Assembly: GCA_028709355.1 (NCBI GenBank)
Contig: JAQVXF010000002.1
Coordinates: 1-24,585 of the forward strand
Length of the DNA stretch: 24,585 nt
Origin: Syntrophomonas sp.
GTDB lineage: Bacteria > Bacillota > Syntrophomonadia > Syntrophomonadales > Syntrophomonadaceae
Direction: 5' to 3'
Shown: piece after piece, positions 14,546 through 22,337 of the stretch
Position numbering within the stretch: the first letter of the stretch is position 1
How the letters are laid out: each line of letters opens with the position of its first letter
Made by a program: the position numbers and the translations under genes
The notes under the pieces: generated by a model
Database searches by the model: none
The model's input: only the letters and a program-made list of their open reading frames with translations
What the model was told of the DNA's origin: nothing

Positions 14546-14574
14546 AGTATATAAAAAATCAATCCCGGTGTCAA
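14546..14574 (-). promoter_or_regulatory. veg promoter, upstream copy
   Basis: Minus strand: -35 TTGACA (14569-14574), 17-bp spacer, -10 TATACT (14546-14551), with an AT-rich spacer. It lies 42 bp upstream of the second promoter, in the 201-bp gap after rsmA. Confidence 0.8.
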
Positions 14575-14673
14575 TCGATTATTTCGTAAAAACAATCACA
14601 ATACTCTGGCCTCCACACAATCTGCCCATAACCAGTATAAGGCTGGCACCTCTGTGACGTCATCCTTTCCCGA

Positions 14674-15555
14674 TCACTTCTCGGTACACTGTTCCGAGCT
14701 GAAGGCATTAACCAACCTGATCATATCTGTCACGCTCAAATTTTCTGGGCGCAGTTGCGTCTGCAATCCCACCCCTTCAATCCTTGCTCCGGTGTCTGTT
14801 TTGTTGCAGCCGAAGAATTGGCTGGCAATATTGAGGATGGTTTTTCGGCGCTTCTGAAAGGCATTTCTCACAAATTCCTTAAAAGCAGTCTCGTCCCGGA
14901 CCCAGGCTATCGGCTGGTGCCGTGGTGTTAGCCTGACCACCATCGAATCGACCTCTGGGCGGGGGTAGAAACAATTGCGGGAAACATCCGTGACGTGCTC
15001 TACTTCGGCATAATAAGCGGCCATTATGGTGAGCCGGCCATAGTCTTTGCCCCCTGGTGAAGCCATCAACCTGGCCCCCACCTCTTTTTGCATCATCAGG
15101 GTCGCTGACTTCATGTGGGGACATTGTTCCAAGAGTTTAAACACTATCGGGGTGGTAATATTGTAGGGTATGTTGGCGCAAACCTTATAAGAATCTAGGG
15201 CAGACACACCGAAAGTATCGCGCACCTCGGTTTCGATATCTATTTTTAGAACATCGTTAAAAATTACTTGGAGATTTGCTGTTTCCCGGCTTAATTCCGA
15301 AAGCATCGGAGCCAGTCGGGTATCCAACTCCACCGCCAGTATCCCCCGGCAGCGTTGGGCCAGTTCTTTGGTCAGGCCCCCCACCCCTGGTCCGATCTCA
15401 AAAAGATACTGTTCACCAGTTATCTCGCACGATTCCGCGATCTTAACCAGGATATTGCGGTCGACCAAGAAATTCTGTCCTAAGCCTTTCTTGGGTGCCA
15501 ACTCAAATCGGCGTAATAACGCGCGCACTCCACCAGGTGATACTCTCTCCATCAT
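14674..15555 (-). CDS. rsmA: 16S rRNA dimethyladenosine transferase (KsgA)
   Basis: A 293-residue SAM-dependent enzyme that dimethylates two adjacent adenines (A1518/A1519, E. coli numbering) near the 3' end of 16S rRNA late in 30S assembly. The family start PKKGLGQNFLVDRNILVKIA (about 21-40), the SAM loop LFEIGPGVGGLTKELA (about 51-66), the acidic motif AVELD, and the catalytic NIPYN followed by ITTPIVFKLL (about 128-142) are all present, as is the C-terminal helical domain. The ATG at 15555 is preferred, with AAGGG 9 bases upstream; a TTG at 15564 would start inside that region. rnmV, which precedes rsmA in Bacillus, is absent. Confidence 0.96.
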   Translation of the reverse strand: MMERVSPGGVRALLRRFELAPKKGLGQNFLVDRNILVKIAESCEITGEQYLFEIGPGVGGLTKELAQRCRGILAVELDTRLAPMLSELSRETANLQVIFNDVLKIDIETEVRDTFGVSALDSYKVCANIPYNITTPIVFKLLEQCPHMKSATLMMQKEVGARLMASPGGKDYGRLTIMAAYYAEVEHVTDVSRNCFYPRPEVDSMVVRLTPRHQPIAWVRDETAFKEFVRNAFQKRRKTILNIASQFFGCNKTDTGARIEGVGLQTQLRPENLSVTDMIRLVNAFSSEQCTEK

Positions 15556-15564
15556 ACATTCCAA

Positions 15565-15855
15565 CCCTTAATTCCAATTTATCTATCCATTATACACTAC
15601 CCTTCTCGCCCTCCCCCGACTTCGGACCTGCCATTTTAACAACATAAGCCCCTTGATCGCAGTACTGTATGAAGAATAGCTATCACACATGAGCTGCGCT
15701 CCTTGCCCGAACTGACCGCCTAGCCATTCCATTTCTCGATAGAGCGTCAACAGTATCCGGGGTTCCATCCACTCAATTGTGATGAAAGAAAAGGGCGGGC
15801 CTTCGCGGGCCCACCCTCTCTCGGTTACTGGGACTCTGGTTTGCTTCAAGAAGTT
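15565..15855. other. Spacer between the 3D/G5 protein gene and rsmA
   Basis: About 300 bp containing the terminator of the upstream gene (15784-15816) and a TATAAT about 30 bp before rsmA without a matching -35. A minus-strand frame (15583-15849, 88 codons) crosses it, but its first third is the terminator hairpin and no start has a well-placed ribosome site. The remaining 60 codons (from an ATG near 15768) look moderately coding and include YREMEWLGGQFGQGAQLM. It may be a remnant of a gene lost from this position, for example where rnmV stands in Bacillus; no resemblance to rnmV was seen. Confidence 0.5.
15784..15816 (-). terminator. Rho-independent terminator after the 3D/G5 protein gene
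   Basis: A GC-rich 9-bp stem (GGGTGGGCC / GGCCCGCCC with one T-G pair, 15808-15816 with 15793-15801), six-base loop, followed on the minus strand by TTTTCTTTC. It lies 40 bp after the stop codon. Confidence 0.9.
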
Positions 15856-16974
15856 CTAGTGCAATAAATAGACCTTAACATTACGCCTTCCCCAGTTCAT
15901 ACACTGGGAATATGTTTCCATAAATAAATCGATCTTGTTTCCTTTGATAGCTCCACCGGTGTCAGTTGCAGTCGCGTAACCATAGCCCTCGATATACATC
16001 TTGGAACCCAGTGGTATAACCCGGGGATCCACAGCCACCATGCCAACAGCGGGATAAACCCCGGTCGCTGTCCGGTTGCCGGTATAAGTATAGGCAGTGG
16101 ACTCCATGTTGCGTGCTTCCCGGAAATCAAAGCGCTGACCGCCACGGGATACCGAAAAACTTTCACCCATAGCAATCACTTGATTTTGAGGCTGGACCAG
16201 GATATCGGTTCTCATTCTCTCCCGTTGGACTTCCTGGCCATTATGACATGTGATTAAGAAGATGTCGCGGGCGAGACCGCTCTTGCCCTGCTGAAGTATT
16301 TTGGTCGTTCCAGGCTCCATGGTCGCATCAACTGTTTTCTCTACCTCATAGGCAATCGGTTCATCAACTGCAAATTCGCGTTGGGTCACTCTTATGAGTT
16401 CAATTTCATCTCCGTGAATAACCGATTCCTTGTGAATCTGATTGGGTCCCCACGACGGAGGTGCGTTGAGTTCAGCGTCACCCCTTGAAGACAGTTCGGA
16501 TCGAGCGGCGACGCTCTCTCCGACCACACTCAATGGCGATGATACGGAGGATGACAGGCTGACCTCCTTACTGGATTGACCATTGACAATCTTGAGGATG
16601 TCGTTAGCATCCCAATCTAATCCTGCTAAGGTCAGCACCCTAAGTACATCTACCGGTGTAGTCCGGACTTCCCTGGATGTTCCATCAGCTCTGACCATCA
16701 CCGCGAGTGCCCGGGTAACCTTGATCTGCAGATCTTCAGTGATCGCCGTTTCTCGAGAGGGTTCAACTAGGTCTTGGTCCCCGAGAACTATCTGATTCTG
16801 GTCGAGAACCTCCCCGACGGTACTGGTCAATAGGACTTTTGTCTCGAGAACACTTCCATCAACTTCGATAGTAACCGTTTTCTCAGTAGCAAATGCCAGA
16901 CTCCCCAAAAGCAACCCCAGAGTCAGTAGGCTGGTGATCAATAAAGTTGCCCTTTTTGATCGAATCCTACTCAT
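15856..16974 (-). CDS. Secreted G5 and 3D domain cell-wall protein (YabE-like)
   Basis: A 372-residue exported protein. Residues 1-29 are a signal peptide (basic MSRIRSKR, hydrophobic core, AFA cut site). Two DUF348 repeats follow (about 32-80 and 85-130), then a Ser-rich linker (about 130-185), a G5 domain (about 190-268) and a C-terminal 3D domain (about 285-372). The 3D domain shows its three aspartates in VAVDPRVIPLGS, ATDTGG and NKIDLF. 3D domains are double-psi barrels related to lytic transglycosylase MltA, and B. subtilis YabE/YocH are autolysin-like, so peptidoglycan remodelling is likely. Many YabE proteins have a third DUF348 where the linker is. ATG at 16974 follows GGGGGAG; the gene has its own promoter and terminator. 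Confidence 0.9.
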   Translation of the reverse strand: MSRIRSKRATLLITSLLTLGLLLGSLAFATEKTVTIEVDGSVLETKVLLTSTVGEVLDQNQIVLGDQDLVEPSRETAITEDLQIKVTRALAVMVRADGTSREVRTTPVDVLRVLTLAGLDWDANDILKIVNGQSSKEVSLSSSVSSPLSVVGESVAARSELSSRGDAELNAPPSWGPNQIHKESVIHGDEIELIRVTQREFAVDEPIAYEVEKTVDATMEPGTTKILQQGKSGLARDIFLITCHNGQEVQRERMRTDILVQPQNQVIAMGESFSVSRGGQRFDFREARNMESTAYTYTGNRTATGVYPAVGMVAVDPRVIPLGSKMYIEGYGYATATDTGGAIKGNKIDLFMETYSQCMNWGRRNVKVYLLH

Positions 16975-17027
16975 AAAACTCCCCCTTTACTCCAGATCCC
17001 CCTCGTCGAAAAAAGTGGAGTACAACT

Positions 17028-17057
17028 ATTCTAACCATAAATGACTCCCCCTGTCAA
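17028..17057 (-). promoter_or_regulatory. Promoter of the 3D/G5 protein gene
   Basis: Minus strand: -35 TTGACA (17052-17057), 18-bp spacer, -10 TAGAAT (17028-17033). The leader of about 45 nt contains ACTCCA...TGGAGT, a 6-bp inverted repeat, just before the ribosome site. No ydaO-type riboswitch was recognised in the short leader. The gap 17058-17190 shows nothing further. Confidence 0.7.
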
Positions 17058-17190
17058 AATTATGGGCTTTATATTGGTATCTTTTTCATATTTTCCCATC
17101 CGCGATGATCTTGGGCAGTTTTGCAGATGCTGGTACGAATCCATTCATCCATGTTTGTCCCAACACTCACCTACTGGACCGGAAAGACAT

Positions 17191-17214
17191 GAAAATAGGG
17201 CCTTTCCGGCCCTA
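17191..17214 (-). terminator. Rho-independent terminator after tatD
   Basis: A perfect 7-bp stem (TAGGGCC / GGCCCTA, 17208-17214 with 17196-17202), five-base loop, followed on the minus strand by TTTTC. It lies about 30 bp after the tatD stop and closes the metG-tatD unit. Confidence 0.8.
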
Positions 17215-17243
17215 ATCATACCCTCTATTCCATTAAGAAGGGG

Positions 17244-18011
17244 TCAGTCTTTGATCCTGTATACTTTGCAGGCATTCCTTTCCGTCAGGTAAGCCACCTC
17301 ATCCGGATGCTGGTTACGTAGTGCAGCCATTTTTTCAACCGTGTACCGGACATTCGCAGGCTCGTTTATCCTGCCCCGCAATGGCTCCGGGGTCAGGTAA
17401 GGGCAATCAGTCTCAACCAGGAGTCGCTCCATGGGCACCTTCACCACCACCTCGTGTGATCTGCGGGCGTTCTTATATGTCAGGGGTCCAGCAAACGAGA
17501 TATAGAATCCGTTTTGGACCGCTTCCATGGCTAAAGGCAGGTTACCCGAGTAGCAGTGCATTATACCCCCATTTTTACCTGCTTTGTATTTCTTGATTAT
17601 CTCCATCACGTCCTGGTTGGCGTCCCTGTCGTGAATGACGATCGGTTTGCCTATTTCCTGGGCCAGCAGTATCTGCTCGATGAAGGCCTCCTTCTGTTTT
17701 TCCCGCGGGGATAAGTCCCGATAGTAGTCCAATCCGATCTCCCCAATTGCCACTACCTTTGGGTCTCTGGCCAGGTTTTTGAGTTTTTCCTTAACCTCAG
17801 GATTCATGGTCTTAGCGTCGTGAGGATGTACCCCCACGGTAGCATAGACCTGCTTGAATTTTCTGGCCAGCCCCACCGCTTCCTGCGAGGATTCCAAATC
17901 GTAACCGATACAAGTTATCCTGGCTACTCCAGCATCCCTGGCCCGTTTCAATACATTCTCCAAGTCGTTTTTGAGTTTACCATCCTGCAAGTGGGCATGA
18001 CTGTCAAACAT
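17244..18011 (-). CDS. tatD: TatD-family metal-dependent DNase
   Basis: A 255-residue TIM-barrel hydrolase. The metal ligands are visible: H5 and H7 in MFDSHAHL, Glu in AIGEIGLDYY (about 92), His in VIHDRDA (about 127), His in IMHCYSG (about 152) and Asp in ETDCPYLTPEP (about 202). TatD enzymes are 3'-5' exonucleases or deoxyribonucleases; family members also act as D-aminoacyl-tRNA deacylases in other lineages. The gene stands directly after metG (yabD position in B. subtilis). Its ribosome site AGGAGG overlaps the metG end and is about 14 bases from the ATG, longer than usual; no alternative start fits better. Confidence 0.93.
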   Translation of the reverse strand: MFDSHAHLQDGKLKNDLENVLKRARDAGVARITCIGYDLESSQEAVGLARKFKQVYATVGVHPHDAKTMNPEVKEKLKNLARDPKVVAIGEIGLDYYRDLSPREKQKEAFIEQILLAQEIGKPIVIHDRDANQDVMEIIKKYKAGKNGGIMHCYSGNLPLAMEAVQNGFYISFAGPLTYKNARRSHEVVVKVPMERLLVETDCPYLTPEPLRGRINEPANVRYTVEKMAALRNQHPDEVAYLTERNACKVYRIKD

Positions 18012-18029
18012 AAGCGGTTAATTTACCTC

Positions 18030-19985
18030 CTACTTAACTCGTTGTCCTGAAGCTATATCCTTGGTAACCGTCAAAACGTCGACGTGACTGTCATCTGAGG
18101 CGGCCAGAATCATGCCATGGGACATCACCCCGCGCAACTTGGTCGGCTTCAGATTGGCCAGCAAAACCACTTTTTTGCCTATCAACTCTTCTGGTGTATA
18201 GTGTTGGGCGATCCCCGATACTACAGTACGTTCCTCTTCCCCGACCCTCACGGTGAGAATCAATAGTTTGTCGGCTTTCTTCATCTTCTCGCAAGCTACC
18301 ACTTCAGCTACCCGCAGATCAAGACGGGCAAATTCATCTATCGTAATCAAATCATCCTGAGCAAGACCATCCTCCTCGCTCTTTGGAACCGGCCCTGCCT
18401 GGATTTCCTCCATGACGGGAACCCCTGATTTTTCTTCATCCAGTGATTTGATATCAACCCGGGGGAAGAGCGCTGCTCCTCTGGACACCTTTCTGCCCCC
18501 TGGGGTAGTACCCCACCTACCCGCTTCCTCCCAGATGATGACAGCTGGGTCATCCCATAGATTCAGCTGCTGATTGGCCCTTTGTATCAGGGTCGGCATA
18601 GCCGGAGCGGTAAGAATCAGAACGATACGGATGCTCTCCATCAGGTTGTACATCACCGTTCCCAAACGATCGTTTTGCGCCGGGTCTTTGGCCAATTGCC
18701 AGGGGGCAGTCTCATCAATATACTTGTTGGCCCGCGACACCAGCTTCGCCGTAGCTTGCAAATAATTCGAAAAGTCCATTTTATTAAGCTTCTCGGTGGC
18801 TTCTCCATAAACCTGCTGGGCCACTGCTTGCATTTGTTGGTCAACTTCATCTGCTGCTCCTGGTTCGGGAACAACCCCCTTGAAGTACTTGATGATCATG
18901 GCCACGGTACGGCTTATAAGATTGCCAAGATCATTGGCCAGGTCAGAATTGATACGGTTCACCAGTATCTCCTCCGAATACACCCCATCCTGGCCGAAAC
19001 TAAGTTCTTTGATGAGGTAATAGCGAACTGCATCAACCCCGTATTTCTCAGCCAGGATACCGGGATCGATGACATTGCCCTTGGATTTCGACATTTTACC
19101 GCCTTCGAGCATGATCCAACCATGAGCCATGACTTTCTTGGGTAGTGGTAGACCCAATGCCATCAGCATGATCGGCCAGATTATAGCGTGGAACCGGATT
19201 ATATCCTTGGCCATCAGATGCACGTCAGCAGGCCAATACTTGGCAAATAACTCGTCATCCTGCAGATAGCCCACTCCGGTGAGGTAGTTTATCAGGGCGT
19301 CAAACCACACGTAGACCACATGGGTTTCGTTGAACGGCACCGGTATGCCCCACTGAAAAGTAGTGCGGGAGACACACAGGTCATCCAGGCCGCCCTTGAT
19401 GAAACTGACCACTTCGTTTCGCCTGGATTCAGGTTGGATGAAATCTGGATTGTTTTCTATGTGTTCTAGTAAGCGCGGTGCATATTTCGACATATTGAAG
19501 AAGTAACTGGCCTCTTTCAACATCTCCACATCGCGGCCGCAGTCAGGGCATCGGCCGTCCGTCAATTGTCTTTCGGTAAAAAAGGTTTCGCAGGGACTGC
19601 AGTACCAACCCTCATATTCAGACAAGAAGATGTCTCCTTGCTCATAAACCCGGTTGAATATCTTCTGCACCACCGCTCTTTGCCGCGGTTCCGTAGTCCT
19701 TATGAAATCGGTATTTGATATCAGCAAAGTCCGCCACAGTTTCTTTATATTGGACACAATACCGTCGATGTAATCGATCGGTTCCATACCCTTTTCCCGG
19801 GCCGCCCGCTCGATCTTCTGCCCATGTTCATCGGTCCCGGTCAGATAGAACACATCATATCCCTGCATCCGTTTGAAACGGGCCATACAATCAGCCGCGA
19901 CTGTGGTATAGGCGTGGCCGATATGCAGGTTGTCACTGGGATAATAAATCGGGGTGGTGATATAAAAGCTCTTATTCTTCTCCAC
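18030..19985 (-). CDS. metG: Methionyl-tRNA synthetase
   Basis: A 651-residue class I aminoacyl-tRNA synthetase. It has the HIGH box (HIGH, residues 21-24) in YYPSDNLHIGHAYTT, a zinc knuckle with CSPC and CPDC (about 129-147), and KMSKS in GGKMSKSKGNVID (about 297-301). The C-terminal OB-fold tRNA-binding and dimerisation domain (about 550-651) starts DEFARLDLRVAEVV. The start is taken as the GTG at 19985 with GGAGGG 6 bases upstream; an ATG at 20003 lies before that ribosome site and would give six extra residues. No T-box or S-box leader was recognised in the 200-bp divergent gap shared with abrB, and no convincing promoter for metG was found there. Confidence 0.97.
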   Translation of the reverse strand: MEKNKSFYITTPIYYPSDNLHIGHAYTTVAADCMARFKRMQGYDVFYLTGTDEHGQKIERAAREKGMEPIDYIDGIVSNIKKLWRTLLISNTDFIRTTEPRQRAVVQKIFNRVYEQGDIFLSEYEGWYCSPCETFFTERQLTDGRCPDCGRDVEMLKEASYFFNMSKYAPRLLEHIENNPDFIQPESRRNEVVSFIKGGLDDLCVSRTTFQWGIPVPFNETHVVYVWFDALINYLTGVGYLQDDELFAKYWPADVHLMAKDIIRFHAIIWPIMLMALGLPLPKKVMAHGWIMLEGGKMSKSKGNVIDPGILAEKYGVDAVRYYLIKELSFGQDGVYSEEILVNRINSDLANDLGNLISRTVAMIIKYFKGVVPEPGAADEVDQQMQAVAQQVYGEATEKLNKMDFSNYLQATAKLVSRANKYIDETAPWQLAKDPAQNDRLGTVMYNLMESIRIVLILTAPAMPTLIQRANQQLNLWDDPAVIIWEEAGRWGTTPGGRKVSRGAALFPRVDIKSLDEEKSGVPVMEEIQAGPVPKSEEDGLAQDDLITIDEFARLDLRVAEVVACEKMKKADKLLILTVRVGEEERTVVSGIAQHYTPEELIGKKVVLLANLKPTKLRGVMSHGMILAASDDSHVDVLTVTKDIASGQRVK

Positions 19986-20126
19986 GCAGGTCCCTCCATC
20001 CACATCTAAAGGTGTATTCTTTTTAGTTTACCACATATTCTTCCTCTAATCCTTCAACCCATAGGGCCATGAGAGAAAAGGAAATTTTTATTAAACTGGG
20101 CCACATTTTTGTATAAATATGTTGAA

Positions 20127-20162
20127 AAACAGCTTGACTGTTTCTGCCAATTTTGGTACCTT
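20127..20162 (+). promoter_or_regulatory. abrB promoter with overlapping dyad
   Basis: -35 TTGACT (20134-20139), 17-bp spacer, -10 TACCTT (20157-20162) preceded by TGG, so an extended -10. An inverted repeat AAACAG-CTTGA-CTGTTT (20127-20132 and 20138-20143) overlaps the -35 and may be an operator. AbrB is autoregulated in Bacillus, but its sites have no simple consensus, so the link is a guess. Confidence 0.45.
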
Positions 20163-20204
20163 TTCAATGAAGCTGGAATACATTGAGAAGGAGGGAGAAC
20201 GTTT

Positions 20205-20456
20205 ATGATGAAATCAACAGGGGTGGTCCGGCGCGTAGACGAGCTTGGGCGCATAGTGATTCCCATCGAATTAAGACGCACCATGGGAATAGAAGAAAAA
20301 GACGCTTTGGAAATTTATGTCGATAGCGAGAAAATTATCTTGAAGAAGTATGAGCCGGCTTGTATTTTTTGCGGCAACGCTGAAGACGTAGCCAACTACA
20401 AGGGTAAAAACATTTGCAAGAGCTGTTTGATCGAATTGTCCAAGCAGATTGTATAG
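20205..20456 (+). CDS. abrB: AbrB-family transition-state regulator
   Basis: An 83-residue DNA-binding protein. Residues 1-50 form the swapped-hairpin AbrB domain (STGVVRRVDELGRIVIPIEL, then RRTMGIEEKDALEIYVD). The C-terminal part has two cysteine pairs (CIFC and CKSC, about 57-80), probably a zinc site, as in clostridial AbrB, instead of the helical dimer domain of B. subtilis AbrB. AbrB controls growth-transition genes. It is the only normal-sized plus-strand gene here and splits the rsmI and metG units, as in B. subtilis. AGGAGGG lies 10 bases before two adjacent ATGs; the first is taken. It ends 5 bp from the end of converging rsmI with no hairpin between them. Confidence 0.93.
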   Translation: MMKSTGVVRRVDELGRIVIPIELRRTMGIEEKDALEIYVDSEKIILKKYEPACIFCGNAEDVANYKGKNICKSCLIELSKQIV

Positions 20457-20461
20457 TACTA

Positions 20462-21304
20462 TCAGCTTTCATCCTCTTCAGCCTTTGTGAATCGTGCGTA
20501 GATTGTTGATTTGGGGATTTTATATTGACGGGCCTTTATTTTGAAGGCTTGTTTTTTTTCCATGCCACCGTTGATGAGCTCCTGGGTTTCCCTTATGACC
20601 ACCTCCAGGTCCACATTTCTATCCGTGACCGCCGGTACTGGCAGCAGGATGCAAATCTCCCCTCGGGGGGGATTCTGGCGATAATGGTTGTTGACTTCAG
20701 CAACGAGTCCCCGCCGCACTTCCTGGTGGATTTTGGTCAGCTCCCGGGCAATAATCACTGGCCGGTCTTCTCCCATCGCCAAACCGATATCTGTAAGGGT
20801 CGCTACCAATCGGTGCGGGGCTTCGTACAATATAATGGTCCTGGGCTCATCGCGTAGGCTGGCCAGTACCATTCGTCGTTTGGCCGGTTTGGGCGGCAGA
20901 AAACCTTCAAATATAAAGGCTGTGCTGTCCAGGCCGGCAATTGCCAAGGCTGCCGTGAAGGCTGATGGCCCCGGGATCACCTCCACCTTCAGTCCAGCTT
21001 GCAGTGCCTGACGCACCAGATCGTCGCCGGGATCGGAGATGGTCGGCATACCCGCATCAGAAACCATGGCCACGTCGAGTCCTTGTGATAATTGTTCCAG
21101 CAAGTAACGGGTCTTGCCGGGAGGGCTGAATTCGTGATAACTTACCAGTTTGTTCTTGATCTTGTAGCGATTGAGCAGCTTGACTGTATGACGGGTGTCT
21201 TCACAAGCGATCAGATCAACTTTACGCAAGGTTTTCAAGAGCCGTATGGTCACATCCTCCAGATTACCAATGGGCGTGCCACATACGTATAGCGTTCCTT
21301 TCAT
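20462..21304 (-). CDS. rsmI: 16S rRNA 2'-O-ribose C1402 methyltransferase
   Basis: A 280-residue tetrapyrrole-methylase-fold enzyme that 2'-O-methylates C1402 in the decoding centre of 16S rRNA. The N-terminus GTLYVCGTPIGNLEDVTIRL, ACEDTRHTVKLLNRY, the glycine-rich VSDAGMPTISDPG (about 82-94) and VIPGPSAFTAALAIAG (about 110-125) are diagnostic. The last 60 residues include a small helical tail found in RsmI. The ATG at 21304 directly abuts the stop codon of the upstream methyltransferase (TAG-ATG), with GGGGAGG inside that gene's end, so the two are translationally coupled. Confidence 0.96.
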   Translation of the reverse strand: MKGTLYVCGTPIGNLEDVTIRLLKTLRKVDLIACEDTRHTVKLLNRYKIKNKLVSYHEFSPPGKTRYLLEQLSQGLDVAMVSDAGMPTISDPGDDLVRQALQAGLKVEVIPGPSAFTAALAIAGLDSTAFIFEGFLPPKPAKRRMVLASLRDEPRTIILYEAPHRLVATLTDIGLAMGEDRPVIIARELTKIHQEVRRGLVAEVNNHYRQNPPRGEICILLPVPAVTDRNVDLEVVIRETQELINGGMEKKQAFKIKARQYKIPKSTIYARFTKAEEDES

Positions 21305-22054
21305 CTATGCCTCCCCGTAAATCTGCTTGATCTCATCACAATAATGGTTCTGGGCAGAGTAGATTATCAAAGGGGGTTCCAATACCGCTTCACCTGTTTG
21401 GCCACGCTTTCCCTCTACCAATACCAGGTTGGGGGGGCGATCCGCGAAAGGGTGGACCAGCCTCACCCGGTTTACCGCAAGGCCGTGGTTCATAAAAATC
21501 CTGCTGATTTCCTCCAGCCGGCTGGCTCTGTGGATAATTGCCAGACTCCCTTCAGGAGCCATTAAATAAACCGCCCCCGTTATTAACTCATCCAGATTGA
21601 GGGTTATTTCATGACGGGCCCTAGCCTCTTCCTGGTTTCGGTTGAGGTGACCTTCCCCTTTCTTCCAAAAAGGGGGGTTGCTCAAGACTAGCTCGGCCCA
21701 CCCCCTTGGTAGAGTGTCTTCTATTCTCCTGACATCGGCCAGCATAACTTCGATGCTATCTTCCAGCTCATTTAGCTGTATGGTTCGACGGGCCCTTTCC
21801 ACCATGGCTGGTTGGATCTCCAGGCCCACCACCTTGATCCGCGGGTTACGCTGGGAAAGCAGCAGCGGGATGACCGCGCTGCCGGTCCCCAAATCCACCG
21901 CCTGTTTCTTGCCCGCCAGATCCGCAAAATGAGCCAGCAAAACCGCATCTATGGAGAACCGGTATCCCTGCATCGGTTGTATTACCCGTAGGCCCCCGAG
22001 TATTAGATCGTCCAGGGTCTCTCCGGGTCGGAGCAATTGGCTCTTATCCGCCAT
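21305..22054 (-). CDS. N6-adenine tRNA methyltransferase-like protein (YabB/TrmN6 family)
   Basis: A 249-residue Rossmann-fold SAM-dependent methyltransferase. QGYRFSIDAVLLAHFADL near residues 30-47 and AVDLGTGSAVIPLLL (about 52-66, SAM loop) are followed by the catalytic NPPF motif in LVLSNPPFWKKGEG (about 123-136), typical of N6-adenine methylases. E. coli YfiC/TrmN6 modifies A37 of tRNA-Val; the B. subtilis neighbour YabB occupies this same place between yabA and rsmI. The target here is inferred from family only. ATG at 22054 overlaps no gene and follows yabA by 7 bp; the ribosome site (AAGGA) is about 12 bases off and weak, suggesting coupling to yabA. Confidence 0.9.
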   Translation of the reverse strand: MADKSQLLRPGETLDDLILGGLRVIQPMQGYRFSIDAVLLAHFADLAGKKQAVDLGTGSAVIPLLLSQRNPRIKVVGLEIQPAMVERARRTIQLNELEDSIEVMLADVRRIEDTLPRGWAELVLSNPPFWKKGEGHLNRNQEEARARHEITLNLDELITGAVYLMAPEGSLAIIHRASRLEEISRIFMNHGLAVNRVRLVHPFADRPPNLVLVEGKRGQTGEAVLEPPLIIYSAQNHYCDEIKQIYGEA

Positions 22055-22061
22055 GATCAGC

Positions 22062-22337
22062 CTAATCCTTGCTCATGAAGGCTATGCAAAAAAGACAGCC
22101 GTCCTGCCGAGGCTCCCCATAGGCCACTGGACAGACATGATAACCCTCCGCATATATCCGGCCCAAATTCTCATATCCCTCACCTTGCAGCTTAATGATA
22201 TCGACCGCGGTTGCTGGCTGCTTTAACGAATCCGGTGATGGGGTCCCCTCCAACCGGGACACCCTCTCTTTGAGGTCACCTATCTCATGAACCAGGTCCC
22301 GGATCAAGTTCGTCAGTTCTTGCATGGCTCTTTCCAT
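22062..22337 (-). CDS. yabA: Replication initiation control protein YabA
   Basis: A 91-residue protein. The N-terminal part is a leucine-zipper-like coiled coil (about 1-35, MERAMQELTNLIRDLVHEIG, DLKERVSRLEG). The C-terminal zinc site has His-x-Cys (HVCP) and CLFC near the end (about 70-88). YabA binds DnaA and the DnaN clamp and limits re-initiation in B. subtilis (119 residues there); this copy has a shorter linker. The ATG at 22337 is chosen because GGAGGGG stands 7 bases upstream. It lies inside the end of ricT, overlapping it by 53 nt. Fits the B. subtilis order holB-yaaT-yabA-yabB. Confidence 0.88.
   Translation of the reverse strand: MERAMQELTNLIRDLVHEIGDLKERVSRLEGTPSPDSLKQPATAVDIIKLQGEGYENLGRIYAEGYHVCPVAYGEPRQDGCLFCIAFMSKD

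Noticed and set aside
16975..17027. ydaO (c-di-AMP) riboswitch before the 3D/G5 protein gene
   Set aside because: These elements are known before cell-wall genes, but the leader after the promoter is only about 45 nt, far too short.
19986..20204. T-box or S-box leader for metG
   Set aside because: The gap is short and shared with divergent abrB; no T-box GGUGG-type element, specifier arm or SAM-riboswitch core was found.
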